This document shows, one piece after another, positions 48,990 to 59,310 of a stretch of DNA of 64,000 bases. Numbering within the stretch: the first letter of the stretch is position 1; every line of letters starts with the position of its first letter. The notes beneath the pieces are model-generated. The model saw only the letters and a list, made by a program, of their open reading frames with translations. It searched no databases and was not told the DNA's origin. A program made the translations under genes and the position numbers. Source of the DNA: Schistocerca nitens (Eukaryota > Arthropoda > Insecta > Orthoptera > Acrididae); the NCBI RefSeq assembly GCF_023898315.1, contig NC_064618.1:186859548-186923547 (forward strand). The letters run 5' to 3'.

Positions 48990-49134
48990 AGTAAACAGCC
49001 AGCCTGACTGAATGCTCCTCGATGCCTCCAAGCACCTGAGGGTTTTCAGCCCGACAAGTGAGCAGCCGCCCATCGTCCGTAGGTTCCGGCGTCAACGATA
49101 GGGTCGATATGGTCTCGTTATCGTCTGCAGAAAC
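48990..49134 (-). CDS. sidestep-family gene, exon (second half of an Ig domain)
   Basis: A 145-base exon with acceptor CTGTCACAG before 49134 and donor GTGAGT after 48990; phase 0 in, phase 1 out. It encodes VSADDNETISTLSLTP (one N-glycosylation sequon, NET), then DDGRLLTCRAENP with the F-strand Cys, and ends VRLAVY before the linker completed by the next exon. It completes the Ig domain begun by exon 55634-55785. The CRAENP motif following an acidic DDG turn is typical of sidestep-family second Ig domains. Confidence 0.93.
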
Positions 49135-49329
49135 CTGTGACAGATGAAGCGACCTCTGTGTCAACATTGATAAGCGTTCAAAATGCTTAAGCTGGGCTTA
49201 GGTTAGCGAAGCGTAAGCGATGGCAGATACTCTCATTAACACCTCGTCTTACAAAACCCTCCCCTCTTTATCGTTGTGGTTGCTGCTGTGGTCTACAGTC
49301 CGAATAACAATTTGATGTTGCTTTATTTT

Positions 49330-49480
49330 TCTTTTTTTTTCTTATGGGACTTAACTGCCAAGGGCAACAGTCCCTAAGCTTACACACTACTTAACCTAAA
49401 TTATCCTAAGTACATCACACACCCATGCCCGAGGGAGGACTTGAACCTTCGCCGCTTTGATGCAGCTCTCCCCCCCCCCC
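49330..49480 (-). mobile_element. SINE variant with related tail
   Basis: Reverse-oriented copy with GGGACTTAACTGCCAAGGGC and the ACATCACACACCCATGCCCG junction, then a short B-box-like part that degenerates into a C16 run (49471-49486). It shares the layout of the type A/B tail but differs in detail. Confidence 0.7.
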
Positions 49481-50329
49481 CCCCAATCTTTCCTGCACAC
49501 TCGACTTCTCTGGGTAGGAAAGTAAGAGTTCAGTCCAGTCACTCGTGGATGAGGTAGGAATTGAAATTTATGATGAAAAAAAAAGAAACGCTTAACTCCG
49601 TTTTAAAATATTTTTTTCGAAATTAAAACTCAGGAGTGTTGACCCAACTTAATCCGCGTACCACTGAAAAGATGAGTGGACTAATTGTTAATATCAGTGG
49701 CGCTATGAAACAGCTGAAATGATGAAAATTCAACAAAGCTCTAAAGCCCGATGGAATTCCTATCAGAATCGATACTGAATTTGCGGCTGAGTTTGCCCAT
49801 CTTTCATTTATATCTTAAATCCCTCGAACTAAAAGCAGTGCTCTGTACTTGCAATAAAACACAAGTCACACCCATTTACAAATTTAGAAGAAGGATTTAG
49901 ATGTGAACCGCAAAAATATCGTCCGGTATCTTAGAATCTAGTCCGAGCTTAAGCATAACGAGAATCTCAAATAGAGTGACCTCCTCCGAAAACATCGACG
50001 ATGTGAAATCCAATTCTCACCAGGATTCTTACATGACATGTTGAAAGCCTTGGATGAAGGTAGTCAAGTAGATTTAGTATTTCTTGATTTCCGAAACACA
50101 TTTACTCCGTATCATATCTATGCTTATTATCAGAAGTACGGTCGTATGTGGTATTGAGCGAAATTCGTCACTGGATTGACGATTCTTTGGTAGGGAATAC
50201 ATAGATAATTATCTTGGATGGACAGACATTAGCAGGCGACTTTGGGTGTTCTCCAGAGAAGTTTGTTCCTATACTTGCTGTTCGTAGTGTACGAGAATCA
50301 TATTCGCATTTCCGAATATTGCTAAACTT

Positions 50330-50560
50330 TGGCTGCGCTACGCATTGGTGAGAATGGATATTCGTACACGGACCGGGAGTTGAATCCGGATCTTTCGCAT
50401 GACACGAGTGGTCACCGTGACGACCCCAGCCAGCCGAGCCACTCCACGGGCCGACTCAAATTTCCGTATGTAGCCGCTTTCGTCTACATCCTGTAGTTGT
50501 AAAGGTTCTGTGAGTCCCGTACAGGAAGAGACGTATGAGTAAAGCCGCAGCCCTGTCATT
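50330..50560 (-). other. tRNA-like SINE
   Basis: On the minus strand an A-box-like TGGCTCGGCTGGCTGGGG (near 50440) and B-box-like GGATTCAACTCCCGG (near 50390). It lies between the two halves of the CR1-like relic. No target duplication found. Confidence 0.5.
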
Positions 50561-50644
50561 AGGTGTGAAATATAATACTACAGTGCCTGTGTTGTTCTAA
50601 CGTACTTTGCAATTACCTTCAGACATGCGTATATGTAAACTCAT

Positions 50645-51745
50645 GTGTACATCTACATCTACATGACTACTCTGCAATTCACATTTAAGTGCTTGACAGA
50701 GGGTTCGTCGAACCACAATCATACTATCTCTCTACCATTCCACTCCCGAACAGCGCGCGGGAGAAACGAACACCTAAACCTTTCTGTTCGAACTCTGATT
50801 TCTCTTATTTTATTTTGATGATCATTCCTACCTATGTAGGTTGGGCTCAACAAAATATTTTCGCATTCGGAAGAGGAAGTTGGTGACTGAAATTTCGTAA
50901 ATAGATCTCGCCGCGACAGAAAACGTCTTTGCTGTAATGACTTCCATCACAATTCGCGTATCATATCTGCCACACTCTCTCCCCTACTACGTGATAATAC
51001 AAAACGAGCTGCCCTTTTTTGCGCCCTTTCGATGTCCTCCGTCAATCCCTCCTGGTAAGGATCCCACATCACGCAGCAATATTCTAACAGAGGACGAACG
51101 AGTGTAGTGTAAGCTGTCTCTTTAGTGGACTTGTTGCATCTTCAAGTGTCCTGCCAATGAAACGCAACCTTTGGCTCGCCTTCCCCACAATATTATCTAT
51201 GTGGTCTTTCCAACTGAAGTTGTTGGTAACTTTAACACCCAGGTACTTAGTTGAATTGACAGCCTTGAGAATTGTACTATTTATCGAGTAATCGAATTCC
51301 AACGGATTTCTTTTGGAACTCATGTGGATCACCTCACACTTTTCGTTATTTAGCGTCAACTGCCACCTGCCACACCATACAGCAATCTTTTCTAAATCGC
51401 TTTGCAACTGATACTGGTCTTCGGATGACCTTACTAGACGGTAAATTACAGCATCATCTGCGAACAACCTAAGAGAACTGCTTAGATTGTCACCCAGGTC
51501 ATAGATCAGGAACGGCAGAGGTCCCAGGACGCTTCCCTGGGGAACACCTGATATCACTTCAGTTTTACTCGATGATTTGCCGTCTATTACTACGAACTGC
51601 GACCTTTCTGACAGGAAATCACGAATCCAGTCGCACATCTGAGACGATACCCCACAGGCCCGCAGCTTGATTAGAAGTCGTTTGTGAGGAACGGTGTCAA
51701 AAGCTTTCCGGAAATATAGAAAAACGGAATCAACTTGAGATCCCC
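50645..51745 (-). mobile_element. 5'-truncated CR1/L2-like LINE (RT domain to 3' end)
   Basis: The minus strand encodes FRKAFDTVPHKRLLIKLRAC (about 51715-51655), then a frame 51638-51084 with SGVPQGSVLGPL, the catalytic FADDAVIY and the thumb-like STKYLGVKVTN. It ends at the 3' end with TAGATG-type repeats near 50650-50670. The frame is open from 51638 to 51084, so this copy is younger than the host relic. Confidence 0.8.
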
Positions 51746-52199
51746 TGTCGATAGGTATTTTAATGACCTTGGAGTAATATTATTAGTAACCTCGGACTTC
51801 TTGCAGATGAAGCAGCTATATATGTAGTCAAGCACTGTCTGAAAAAAGATGTATAGATATTCAGTCGATCTTGAGAAGATTTAAAAGTGTTTGGAAAGGT
51901 TTGTAACTTATTGTAAGGGTTCAGAAATTAGAAAATGAGCACTTCACAAAAAAAAAAACGTAGAATCTCTTGGCTACAGTATCGATGACTCACAATTAGT
52001 ATCGGTTAAAGCATACAAACACGTGGGTACATCAGTTGGAAGAATATGAAATGTAATGAACAGGTAGACTCAGTCGTAAGTAAAGCATGTAGTGGACAGA
52101 GGTTCATTGGTAGAATACAGGGGAAATGCAATCAGTCTACAGAGGGTAATACTTACAAAACTCTCGTCCGACCCGGCCTACAATATTGCTTATATGTGT

Positions 52200-52490
52200 G
52201 GGACCCATACCATCGGTAACAGTGGGCCTAGGGATGTGTAGGAATGTGGAAATCTGACGTAGAGACGTGTGACACAAGTGATACCCAATCACCTGACCAA
52301 ATTCGAAGTACGTGAGTTCCGCGGAGCGCCCAATTCTGTTCTCTCACGATCTCTAATGACAACTGAGGTGGCTGATGTGGAGTACCTGGCAGTGGGTGAC
52401 ATCACAATGCACGTAATATGAAAAACATATGTTTTTTGGGCTGTCTCGAGACTTTTGATCTCATAGTGTATTAAAGAAAGGGAGCCTGAC
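52200..52490 (-). mobile_element. Tc1 fragment, N-terminal end
   Basis: The minus strand reads LGRSAELTYFEFGQVIGYHL, matching the transposase start at 9479. It includes the terminal ACTTTTGATC repeat near 52450. The rest of the transposon is missing. Confidence 0.7.
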
Positions 52491-53925
52491 TCGTGGGCCA
52501 CCTCTGTGAATTGTACATAAAACGCACACAAAATAATATTTGATACACGAGGGTCTTGGTTCATACGGCAACAAACAGGGATTCCGTTACAAAAGACGCG
52601 GCTGATTTTAAATGAATAGCAATAATATTAACAGATATCAGGGTTACACACACAATAGGATGTATGGGGTGGGCTTTGGAAGTCGAAAGGAAGCAACGAC
52701 GAATACTTGACGCTAGTTAGGAGACGGAAGCGGCAATTTCGGCCCCTCAACCCACCTGACCTCACTATGTACCACGCCGGGCCGGAGCTGCTTTGAGCTG
52801 CCAATCATTTTCTGCGCCCGCGTAGTTTCGGCCCAGCTGTGACTGATGCCAGAGGCCGCAACTAGCGACACGGCTTGAAGACAGAGGAGATTTTATTGAA
52901 AACAACCAATCATTATATACTGGATATGTTTTAGGAATATGCTCGGAGCAAACGGAGGGAGCAGGCAATCCATTTCCTGTGGATGCTTTCCCAATCTGGT
53001 GTCCGCTACAACGAGGAAGTTCTATTAGTTAAGCAAGCTGCGTCTATAGGTAGTTACACTGATTTGAAATTACTGTATACAGACTATTTACGCGAGGTCA
53101 AGGGCCATCTAGAACATCTGTGGCAAGAGATGTGGAACGTGTCCCAAAAAACGACAGATGGACATTATTCGGTGTTAAAACCTCGAAATTTTACAAAGAT
53201 GTAGTTTACGATGACATATTTGAACCGATCAGCTACTTCCACCATCATTCGACCCGTCATTTCAACCACTCCTCTTTTCCTCTACGTGTACAATGAAGCA
53301 ATATTTAGAATTGTCCTGCATGTGAGTGTGATTCTGAGTCTGAAGCTATTGTAAACCTCATCTTGGTTATGTGAACCAAATTGGACTGTGGACCGTTGGA
53401 TCTTTTTAAAGACATTACTTGGAATAACATTCCGCATCCTACATCAATTTCGTTTGCCAAAGTCATTCGATTTCGTAAAGTGACTGTCTATTTCATTAAG
53501 AATACTGTGAAATAACTCAGGCTTTAATGGTATGTGTATTTCATACTTACGGCTTTCCTATGATAACATTTCAGAAATGGTATGAGCTGATAAATCAAAA
53601 CTGTCTAATTTAATTCAAAGTGTATTTTTTAACGACGTTTGGCGGACAAAATTGTGACAGGTTGTGGCTTTATACTGTAAATGCCATTCTGCGTTCTTTC
53701 ATACAATTAAGTGTAATCATGTGATTTAGATGGCTAGATAGAGAACACAGTCAGGGCGACAAATAAATAACTGAATAAGTAATTAATATAATCTGGCTCA
53801 TTTGCATGCTGTGAGTTTACCTTCCTTAAGACCTATACTCGCACTCTGATGAAAGTAATGATAAATAGCGGAAATTAGAACAGAGAGAAACTTGACATCG
53901 GAATTGGTGATCACCAAGCAGATGA
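52491..53925. other. unassigned intron DNA
   Basis: A GC-rich patch at 52690-52870 and otherwise AT-rich sequence. No exon or repeat recognised. Confidence 0.45.
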
Positions 53926-53929
53926 AGTT

Positions 53930-54475
53930 AAGTAACTCTGCTAGGTAGGCAACAAAATAACCCATGACGGACGGATCAAGGACGACACGAAAAGCAGATT
54001 ATCACTGGCAAGAAGGGCATTCCTGGCCAAGAGAAGTCTACTACTATCAAACATAGCCCTTAAGTTGAGGAAGTAATTTCTGAGAATCTACTTTTGGAGC
54101 ACAGAATTGTATTGTAGTAACATGGACTGTGGAAAAACGGGAACATAAGAGAATCGAAGCAATCGAGATGTCATGCCAAAGACGAATTTTGAAAATTAGG
54201 TAGGTTGGTGAAGGGCGAGGGAAGGAATACCTGGAAAACAATGACAAGAAGAAGGGACATGATGACAGGGCACCTTAAGACATCTGGGAATAACTTTCAT
54301 GGTACTTGATGAAGCTGTTGAGGGTAAAAACTGTAGAGGATGACAGAGATTGAAATATTTCAAGCAAATAATTGTGAACGTAGGTTGCAAGCGTTACTCT
54401 GAGATAAAGACGTCAGCACAGGAGAGGAATTCCTGGAGAGCTGCATGAAACCAGTCAGATTACTGAAGACCCACA
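53930..54475 (+). mobile_element. RTE-like LINE 3' relic (older)
   Basis: Decayed counterpart of 54700-55245, with the SWRAA-type end and AACCAGTCAGATTACTGAAG. It lies directly before the better-preserved copy, in the same orientation. Confidence 0.7.
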
Positions 54476-54477
54476 AA

Positions 54478-55245
54478 AAACTGATTTGTTGTACTTATCT
54501 GGACTTGGAAGAGCAGTTGAACCGAATGCACAGGGTCTTGAAAGGATAATGTAAGATGAACATCAACAACAGCAAAACGAGGATAATGGAATGTAGTCGA
54601 ATTAAGTCGAAAGATGCTGAGGGAATTAGATTCGAAAATGAGACACTTAAAGTAGTAAAGGAGTTTTGCTATTTGGGGAGAAAAATAACTGATGATGGTT
54701 GATATAGAGAGGATATAAAATGTAGACTGGAAATGGCAAGGAAAGCGTTTCTGAAGAAGAGAAACTTGTTAACATCGAGTATAGGTTTAAATGTCAGGAA
54801 GTCATTTCTGAAAGTATTTGTATGGAGTGTAGCCATGTATGGAAGTGAAAAATGGACAATATATAGTTTTGACAAGAAGAAAATAGAAGGTTTCGAAATG
54901 TGGTGCTACAGAAGAATGCTGAAGATTAGATGGGTAGATCACATAACTAATGAGGAGGTATTGACTAGAATTGGGGAGGACAGGAGTTTGTGGCACAACT
55001 TGACAAGAAGAAGGGACCGGTTGGTAGGACATGTTCTGAGGCACCAAGGGATCACAAATTTAGCATTGGAGGGCAGCGTGGAGGATAAAAATCGTAGAGG
55101 GAGATCAAGAGATGAATACACTAAGCCCAGTCAGAAGGATGTAGGTTGCAGTAAGTACTGGGAGATGAAGAAGCTTGCACTGGATAGAGCAGCATGGAGA
55201 GCTGCATCAAACCAGTCTCAGGACTGAAGACCACAACAACAATAA
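54478..55245 (+). mobile_element. RTE-like LINE 3' end
   Basis: 5'-truncated RTE element. The frame 54733-55227 is open for 164 codons and encodes the C-terminal region: LEMARKAFLKKRNLL, KVFVWSVAMYGSEKW, MWCYRRMLKIRWVDHITNEE, and the end RAAWRAASNQSQD. The 3' terminus has ACTGAAGACCACAACAACAA. Upstream an in-frame stop (near 54702) separates it from CYLGRKITDDG. Confidence 0.85.
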
Positions 55246-55506
55246 AAACTTAAAATTTGATCTTATACTTCTTAATAAGTAGATTATGGTAGCTTCTAAA
55301 ATTTGTTAAACGGGTCATAATTATTGTATGAAATATCGGAAATACCGTTCTCCCTGGAAGTCACTAGATTGGGAACCTTAAACTGGGATTTAGTGACAGG
55401 GTGATCGTTTTAGCCATTTAGTAATTAGATTAAGTCATCGGCAAAGGCGAAGTTCCTAAAATTTCTCCATTTCCTCCACTGCTTACGAGAAGTACAGACA
55501 ATAAGA

Positions 55507-55634
55507 GCAGGGAGGGGGTACACAGGCGTCCCAGTCCATTCCCTTCCATGCCCTTCAACTGTCACAACTGCTGCCTGGTTCCTGTACGAGCTGCAGGTGA
55601 CTTCGCGGTCTGAGACTGCGTGCGGCCACTCACC
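55507..55634 (-). repeat. splice-donor segment present as an inverted duplicate
   Basis: The last exon base plus intron positions +1 to +127. It is identical base for base to the reverse complement of 57126-57253. Confidence 0.95.
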
Positions 55635-55785
55635 TTGTCGGTGCTGGCGGGCAGCCGCGTGTTGTCCAGCCACCAGGAGACTACCGCCGGCGGCCGCGAC
55701 CCCACTGTGCGGCAGGCAATCTCGTAGCGCCGGCCGGCCGTCAGCGGCTGCTCGCTGCTCAGGATGGTCGTGGACAGCGGCCTGA
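55634..55785 (-). CDS. sidestep-family gene, exon (first half of an Ig domain)
   Basis: A 152-base exon with acceptor CGCTGTTGCAG before 55785 and donor GTGAGT after 55634; phase 1 in, phase 0 out. It encodes a run containing RPLSTTILSSEQPLTAGRRY, then EIACRTVGSRPPAVVSWW with the B-strand Cys and C-strand Trp. The PLTAGRRYEIAC...VGSRPP pattern is the N-terminal half of the second Ig domain in sidestep-family proteins. It is GC-rich (CpG-rich) compared with its flanks. The first 127 intron bases downstream of its donor are also present, inverted, at 57126-57253. Skipping this exon would shift the frame, as 152 is not a multiple of three. Confidence 0.92.
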
Positions 55786-55939
55786 CTGCAACAGCGCACC
55801 CGCCCGTCAGCTGCTGCACTAACCACTTCTCGAGTTGGCGGATGTATAGCTAACTGCCGTATTACTCATTGCCTTACATCACAGGTACATTAACTGGGAC
55901 ACTTGGCGTTGCCAGGGTATTTATATATTCCAGTCTTGT

Positions 55940-56425
55940 ATTAGTCCATCTCCTCCTCGCTCTTCTTAGCACTGTCCAAATCCTCACCCCACTCTCTGTC
56001 CATCTCATCTTCCTTCTCTATCTCTCCATCTTCTTCTCCCCCCCCCTCTATTCATCCTCTCTCTACCCACCTCCTTCTTCCTCCTCTTTCCCCTTCTGCC
56101 TCTGATCATCTGCTCCGCCCTCCATGTAGCCCCTTTCTTACCATGACATCCTCCCCCTTCTCCCTGTGTCTCTCTGTCCATCTCCTCCCTCCTCTCTATA
56201 TATCCCCTCCATTTCTATCTCTTCCTCCTTCCCCTCTCATCCTCCTCCCCATTTCCTCCTCCCCCATAATCTCCATCTCATCCTCCTCCTATGTGACTAT
56301 CTAATCCTTTCCATTTTTCAGTCCATGTCTTCCGTCCCCTCTGGCCATCCATTTCTCATCGCCCCTCTCACCGGGCACGTCCTTCTTCCCCCTTATGTAC
56401 CCATCACGCCGTTATCACCGCCTTC
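55940..56425 (+). repeat. polypyrimidine tract
   Basis: About 480 bases strongly dominated by C and T on the plus strand (repeated CTCCTCC and CCATCTC), so the gene's transcript is purine-rich here. It lies 150-640 bases upstream of exon 55634-55785. Confidence 0.8.
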
Positions 56426-57000
56426 AGAGTAGGATACTGGTGTTTCTTGGCACAACAATTTTTCTTGCCAAGTAGTAAGGCGTGTTCTACGTTTCGTTGT
56501 TATCCAGCAAGGGGCTTAGTAAGTAATGTTGAACACATGCTTATGTGACATGTATTCCACTAATGTGAGCTGATTCTCCGCTGTGTTACACAGAAAGACT
56601 GCATACTGCATGTTATACCTATCTGTGGTACTCAACCTTGTGACTTGATCTTAAATCCTGAAATATGTAGACAAATTTATTGGCTTGGTGCAGTGCTCAC
56701 TATCGTGATCTGTCTGACACAATGAACAGCACAAATGAAAAAAAAAATTGTACTCCATACATTTAAAAGTATTCTAGGTCAATTAAATACATGAAATAAA
56801 CAGCAACAGATCGTTTTACAACATTTTTGGGTCAACCTTCTTACTCCACGTCCGCGCATTTACCGGTTGTGGCGACACTGCCACAGCATTTTTTATACAT
56901 ATAACGACCTGCAAGTAAGAAATTCGCTTGAAACTGCTCCACTTGTTGCTGTTATGCTTCGGTGTCACCACATTTTCATTCCGACCCCTCTGGGATGTTC
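56426..57000. other. unassigned intron DNA
   Basis: No feature recognised. Confidence 0.45.
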
Positions 57001-57317
57001 AAAAATGGTTCAAATGGCTCTGAGCACTATGGGACTTAACATCTGTGGTCATCAGTCCCCTAGAACTTAGAACTACTTAAACCTAACCAACCTAAGGACA
57101 TCACACACATACATGCCCGAGGCAGGGTGAGTGGCCGCACGCAGTCTCAGACCGCGAAGTCACCTGCAGCTCGTACAGGAACCAGGCAGCAGTTGTGACA
57201 GTTGAAGGGCATGGAAGGGAATGGACTGGGACGCCTGTGTACCCCCTCCCTGCGACCGTAGCGGTCTCGCGGTTCCAGACTGTAGCTCCTAGAACTGCTC
57301 GGCCACTACGGCCGGCG
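57001..57317 (-). mobile_element. chimeric type A SINE carrying 128 bases of sidestep intron
   Basis: The tail (57001-57126) and tRNA-like head (57254-57317) are ordinary type A SINE. Between the GGCAGG and CTGCGACC of the B-box region, about eight SINE bases are replaced by 128 bases. These equal the reverse complement of 55507-55634. No clear target-site duplication was identified around this copy. Confidence 0.92.
57126..57253 (+). repeat. inverted copy of the sidestep exon 5' splice site region
   Basis: Starts GGTGAGTGGCCGCACG, the exon/intron junction of 55634/55633, and ends CCCTCCCTGC. I compared it base by base with 55634-55507 and saw no mismatch. Confidence 0.95.
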
Positions 57318-57329
57318 TTTAGGAACAGA

Positions 57330-57690
57330 TGTTAAATATACGCGATGGAGAATTTATATACACCTCACAATCTGCCATCTGTGGCGAGACAAGGTTTTAA
57401 ACCATCATCTATGTTACAAGATGGATGGCAAACAGCCGAGTTTCGGTCATTCGGCACAACGCAAATTGGATAGGACATTACAATGTTTCCCATTTGTAAC
57501 TTAAATGAAGCACTGAGTTTAACTGACGGACTTATATTAGTGCTACCCATTTGTAGTACGTTTAACATAATTGCTCCTAAACTCCCAGAGTTAATGGGAA
57601 GGTTTTCATTTACACTGCCGCTCGCCAACCTTGTATAGGGCAGCAAACATCTGAAATTCTAAAGTTCCAGAGCGAAGCTACCTCTCTTGC
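57330..57690 (+). repeat. unassigned repeat R2, copy 1
   Basis: Shares CAGCCGAGTTTC, ATTACAATGTTTCC, TTAAATGAAGCACTGA and GGTTTTC blocks, in order, with 58795-59500. A minus-strand frame (57646-57365) has a SASFKLQMGNIVM phrase also kept in the other copy. Confidence 0.6.
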
Positions 57691-57700
57691 ATTACGGAGG

Positions 57701-58431
57701 TGTTGGCGCGAGGCGGGCGTGAAGAATAACATTTCACCACCGACAGCAAGTCAAGTAGATAGGTGTGGTATACACCACCTCTAACAAACACCGAACAACG
57801 CGCTCCAGTACGCGGCCACCAAATACATCGCTGGCCGCACTTCCCTGGGCGGCCCGCTGCTTCCATCGCTTGCCGTCTTTACACGCACGCTCCCTTACGT
57901 GGCCGAGAAATACATCGCTGGCCGCACTTCTCCGGGCGGCTCGCGGGTATCATCGCTGGCCGCCTTCGCGCGCGCGCGCGCGCGTTTGTCAGCACACAGC
58001 AATTGGCTACGCCAGGAAACATTGCGATTGGTTTTCCCTGGAAAACAGCGACCCCAGCCGACGGCTCCATTAACTAGCAAGCCTTATATAAACCCGGCCG
58101 CCGCCGCAAACGACAGTTCTCATCGGGAAGTGCAGTACGCCGTGTTCCAGCTGCTTGTGGATGACTCGCCGCACCACTCGACGTTACCTGGCTGCTCGGC
58201 GGAAAATCTTGCGACTTCACTTGGAGAGACTGAACTTCACTGGACTTGGGAATAATTATGGGACGTGCACCCCACCATGCACATTCGGACATTGGTATAA
58301 CCAAACTTTATTTCTGCATTATTTCTGAGTGTGAGCCTGGGTAGACGCTTGGCTAACATAATTGTTAAAAAGTGATTTGTGATTTGATAAACCAGACTGA
58401 AGAGGTTATTGTGTTATTCCTGGATATAACA
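57701..58431 (+). promoter_or_regulatory. CpG-rich promoter-like or LTR-like block
   Basis: Begins TGTTGGCGCG and ends GGATATAACA, giving the TG...CA and TGTT/AACA termini expected of an LTR, though no target duplication or primer-binding site was seen. It contains a repeated unit (57813 and 57900, around AATACATCGCTGGCCGCACT), a (CG)9 run at 57967-57984, inverted CCAAT boxes (ATTGG at 58002 and 58027), a TATATAAA box at 58085-58092 and an AGT initiator-like site about 30 bases later (58115). It could be an LTR or a real promoter on the strand opposite to the sidestep gene. Confidence 0.45.
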
Positions 58432-58680
58432 AAAGGCAACATCGGCGCTTCCGGCAAGCCAGACAGCGCATCGCATGAGAAATGTAGTGGGGCAGCGCAG
58501 CTGGGCAGGTTCACACCACCTTCGTCACATGATGAAAGAAACGCTTTTGCTAATGCAGTGACGCTTACCAAGAGCTTTTTAAGAAGCAGCCCACAAACTA
58601 TAATAAATTCACTAGGCAAGCACGGTAGAGTAGAACCGCTGATACCTACGTTATCACATGACCTAAGCGGTCATGACTAA
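58372..58680 (+). CDS. 102-codon frame downstream of the promoter-like block, unknown
   Basis: An open frame starting inside the last 60 bases of the LTR-like block and ending at 58678-58680. It has phrases such as SASHEKCSGAAQLG and HDERNAFANAVTLTK. I recognise no domain. It might be a gag-like remnant or a chance frame. A TGACGTCA (CRE-like) follows at 58681-58688. Confidence 0.25.
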   Translation: MICDLINQTEEVIVLFLDITKGNIGASGKPDSASHEKCSGAAQLGRFTPPSSHDERNAFANAVTLTKSFLRSSPQTIINSLGKHGRVEPLIPTLSHDLSGHD

Positions 58681-58901
58681 TGACGTCAGCTAAACCTTAG
58701 CTACTAGATAGCTCCATAAATTCCCCATAATCTTACCTCGTGAGGCAGTCGGTCAGGTGGATCGACGGCGCGTGCAACATTTGCATTTTTTTTTAAATAT
58801 ATGATAAAGATATACTCCACGCACTCCGCTGTCTGTGAGGCGTCAAGGTCTGAAACCAACATTTAAGTTACGAGACGAACGGCCATCAGCCGAGTTTCTG
58901 T

Positions 58902-59310
58902 TCAAATGGTTCAAATGGCCCTAAGCACTATGGGACTTAATATATGAGGTGATCAATCCCGCCGGCCGCGGTGGTCTAGCGGTTCTAGGCGCTCAGTCCG
59001 GAGCCGCGCGACTGCTACGGTCGCAGGTTCTTATCCTGCCTCGGGCATGGATGTGTGTGATGTCCTTAGGTTAGTTAGGTTTAAGTAGTTCTAAGTTCTA
59101 GGGTACTGATGACCGTAGATGTTAAGTCCCATAGTGCCCAGAGCCATGTGAACCATTTTGATCAATCCCCTGGAACTCAGAACTACTTAAACCTAACTAA
59201 CACAAAGACATCACACACATCCATGCCCGAGACAGGATTAGAACCTGTGACCGTAGCAACAGCGCGGTTCCAGACTGAAGCACATAGAATCGCTCGGCCA
59301 CACCGGCCGA
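58902..59310 (-). mobile_element. type A SINE containing another SINE
   Basis: Outer target-site duplication CCGAGTTTCTGT (58890-58901 and 59311-59322) within repeat R2. The body is split by the inner SINE. Confidence 0.9.
58961..59159 (+). mobile_element. type A SINE nested in the tail of another SINE
   Basis: Inner target-site duplication GATCAATCCC (58951-58960 and 59160-59169). The head has the GTGGTCTAGCGG variant of the A-box. Confidence 0.93.

Larger units (their letters stand above)
49610..52215 (+). mobile_element. CR1/L2-like LINE relic, split by a nested LINE
   Basis: Plus-strand RT pieces in several frames: KYRPVS near 49918, LVFLDFRNTF near 50082 (motif A), a GVLQRSLFLYLLFVVYEN stretch at 50250-50300. 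After the interruption (about 50330-51745), ADEAAIYVVKH near 51810 and RFIGRIQGK near 52105. It is heavily mutated. Confidence 0.65.

Noticed and set aside
55597-55785. Plus-strand frame over the sidestep exon
   Set aside because: Shadow of the GC-rich minus-strand exon.
55869-56432. Ser/Pro/Leu-rich frames in the pyrimidine tract
   Set aside because: Low-complexity translation of a CT-rich repeat, not a protein.
57763-58255. Several overlapping frames in the CpG-rich block on both strands
   Set aside because: They arise from high GC content and few stops; they disagree in frame and have no domain.
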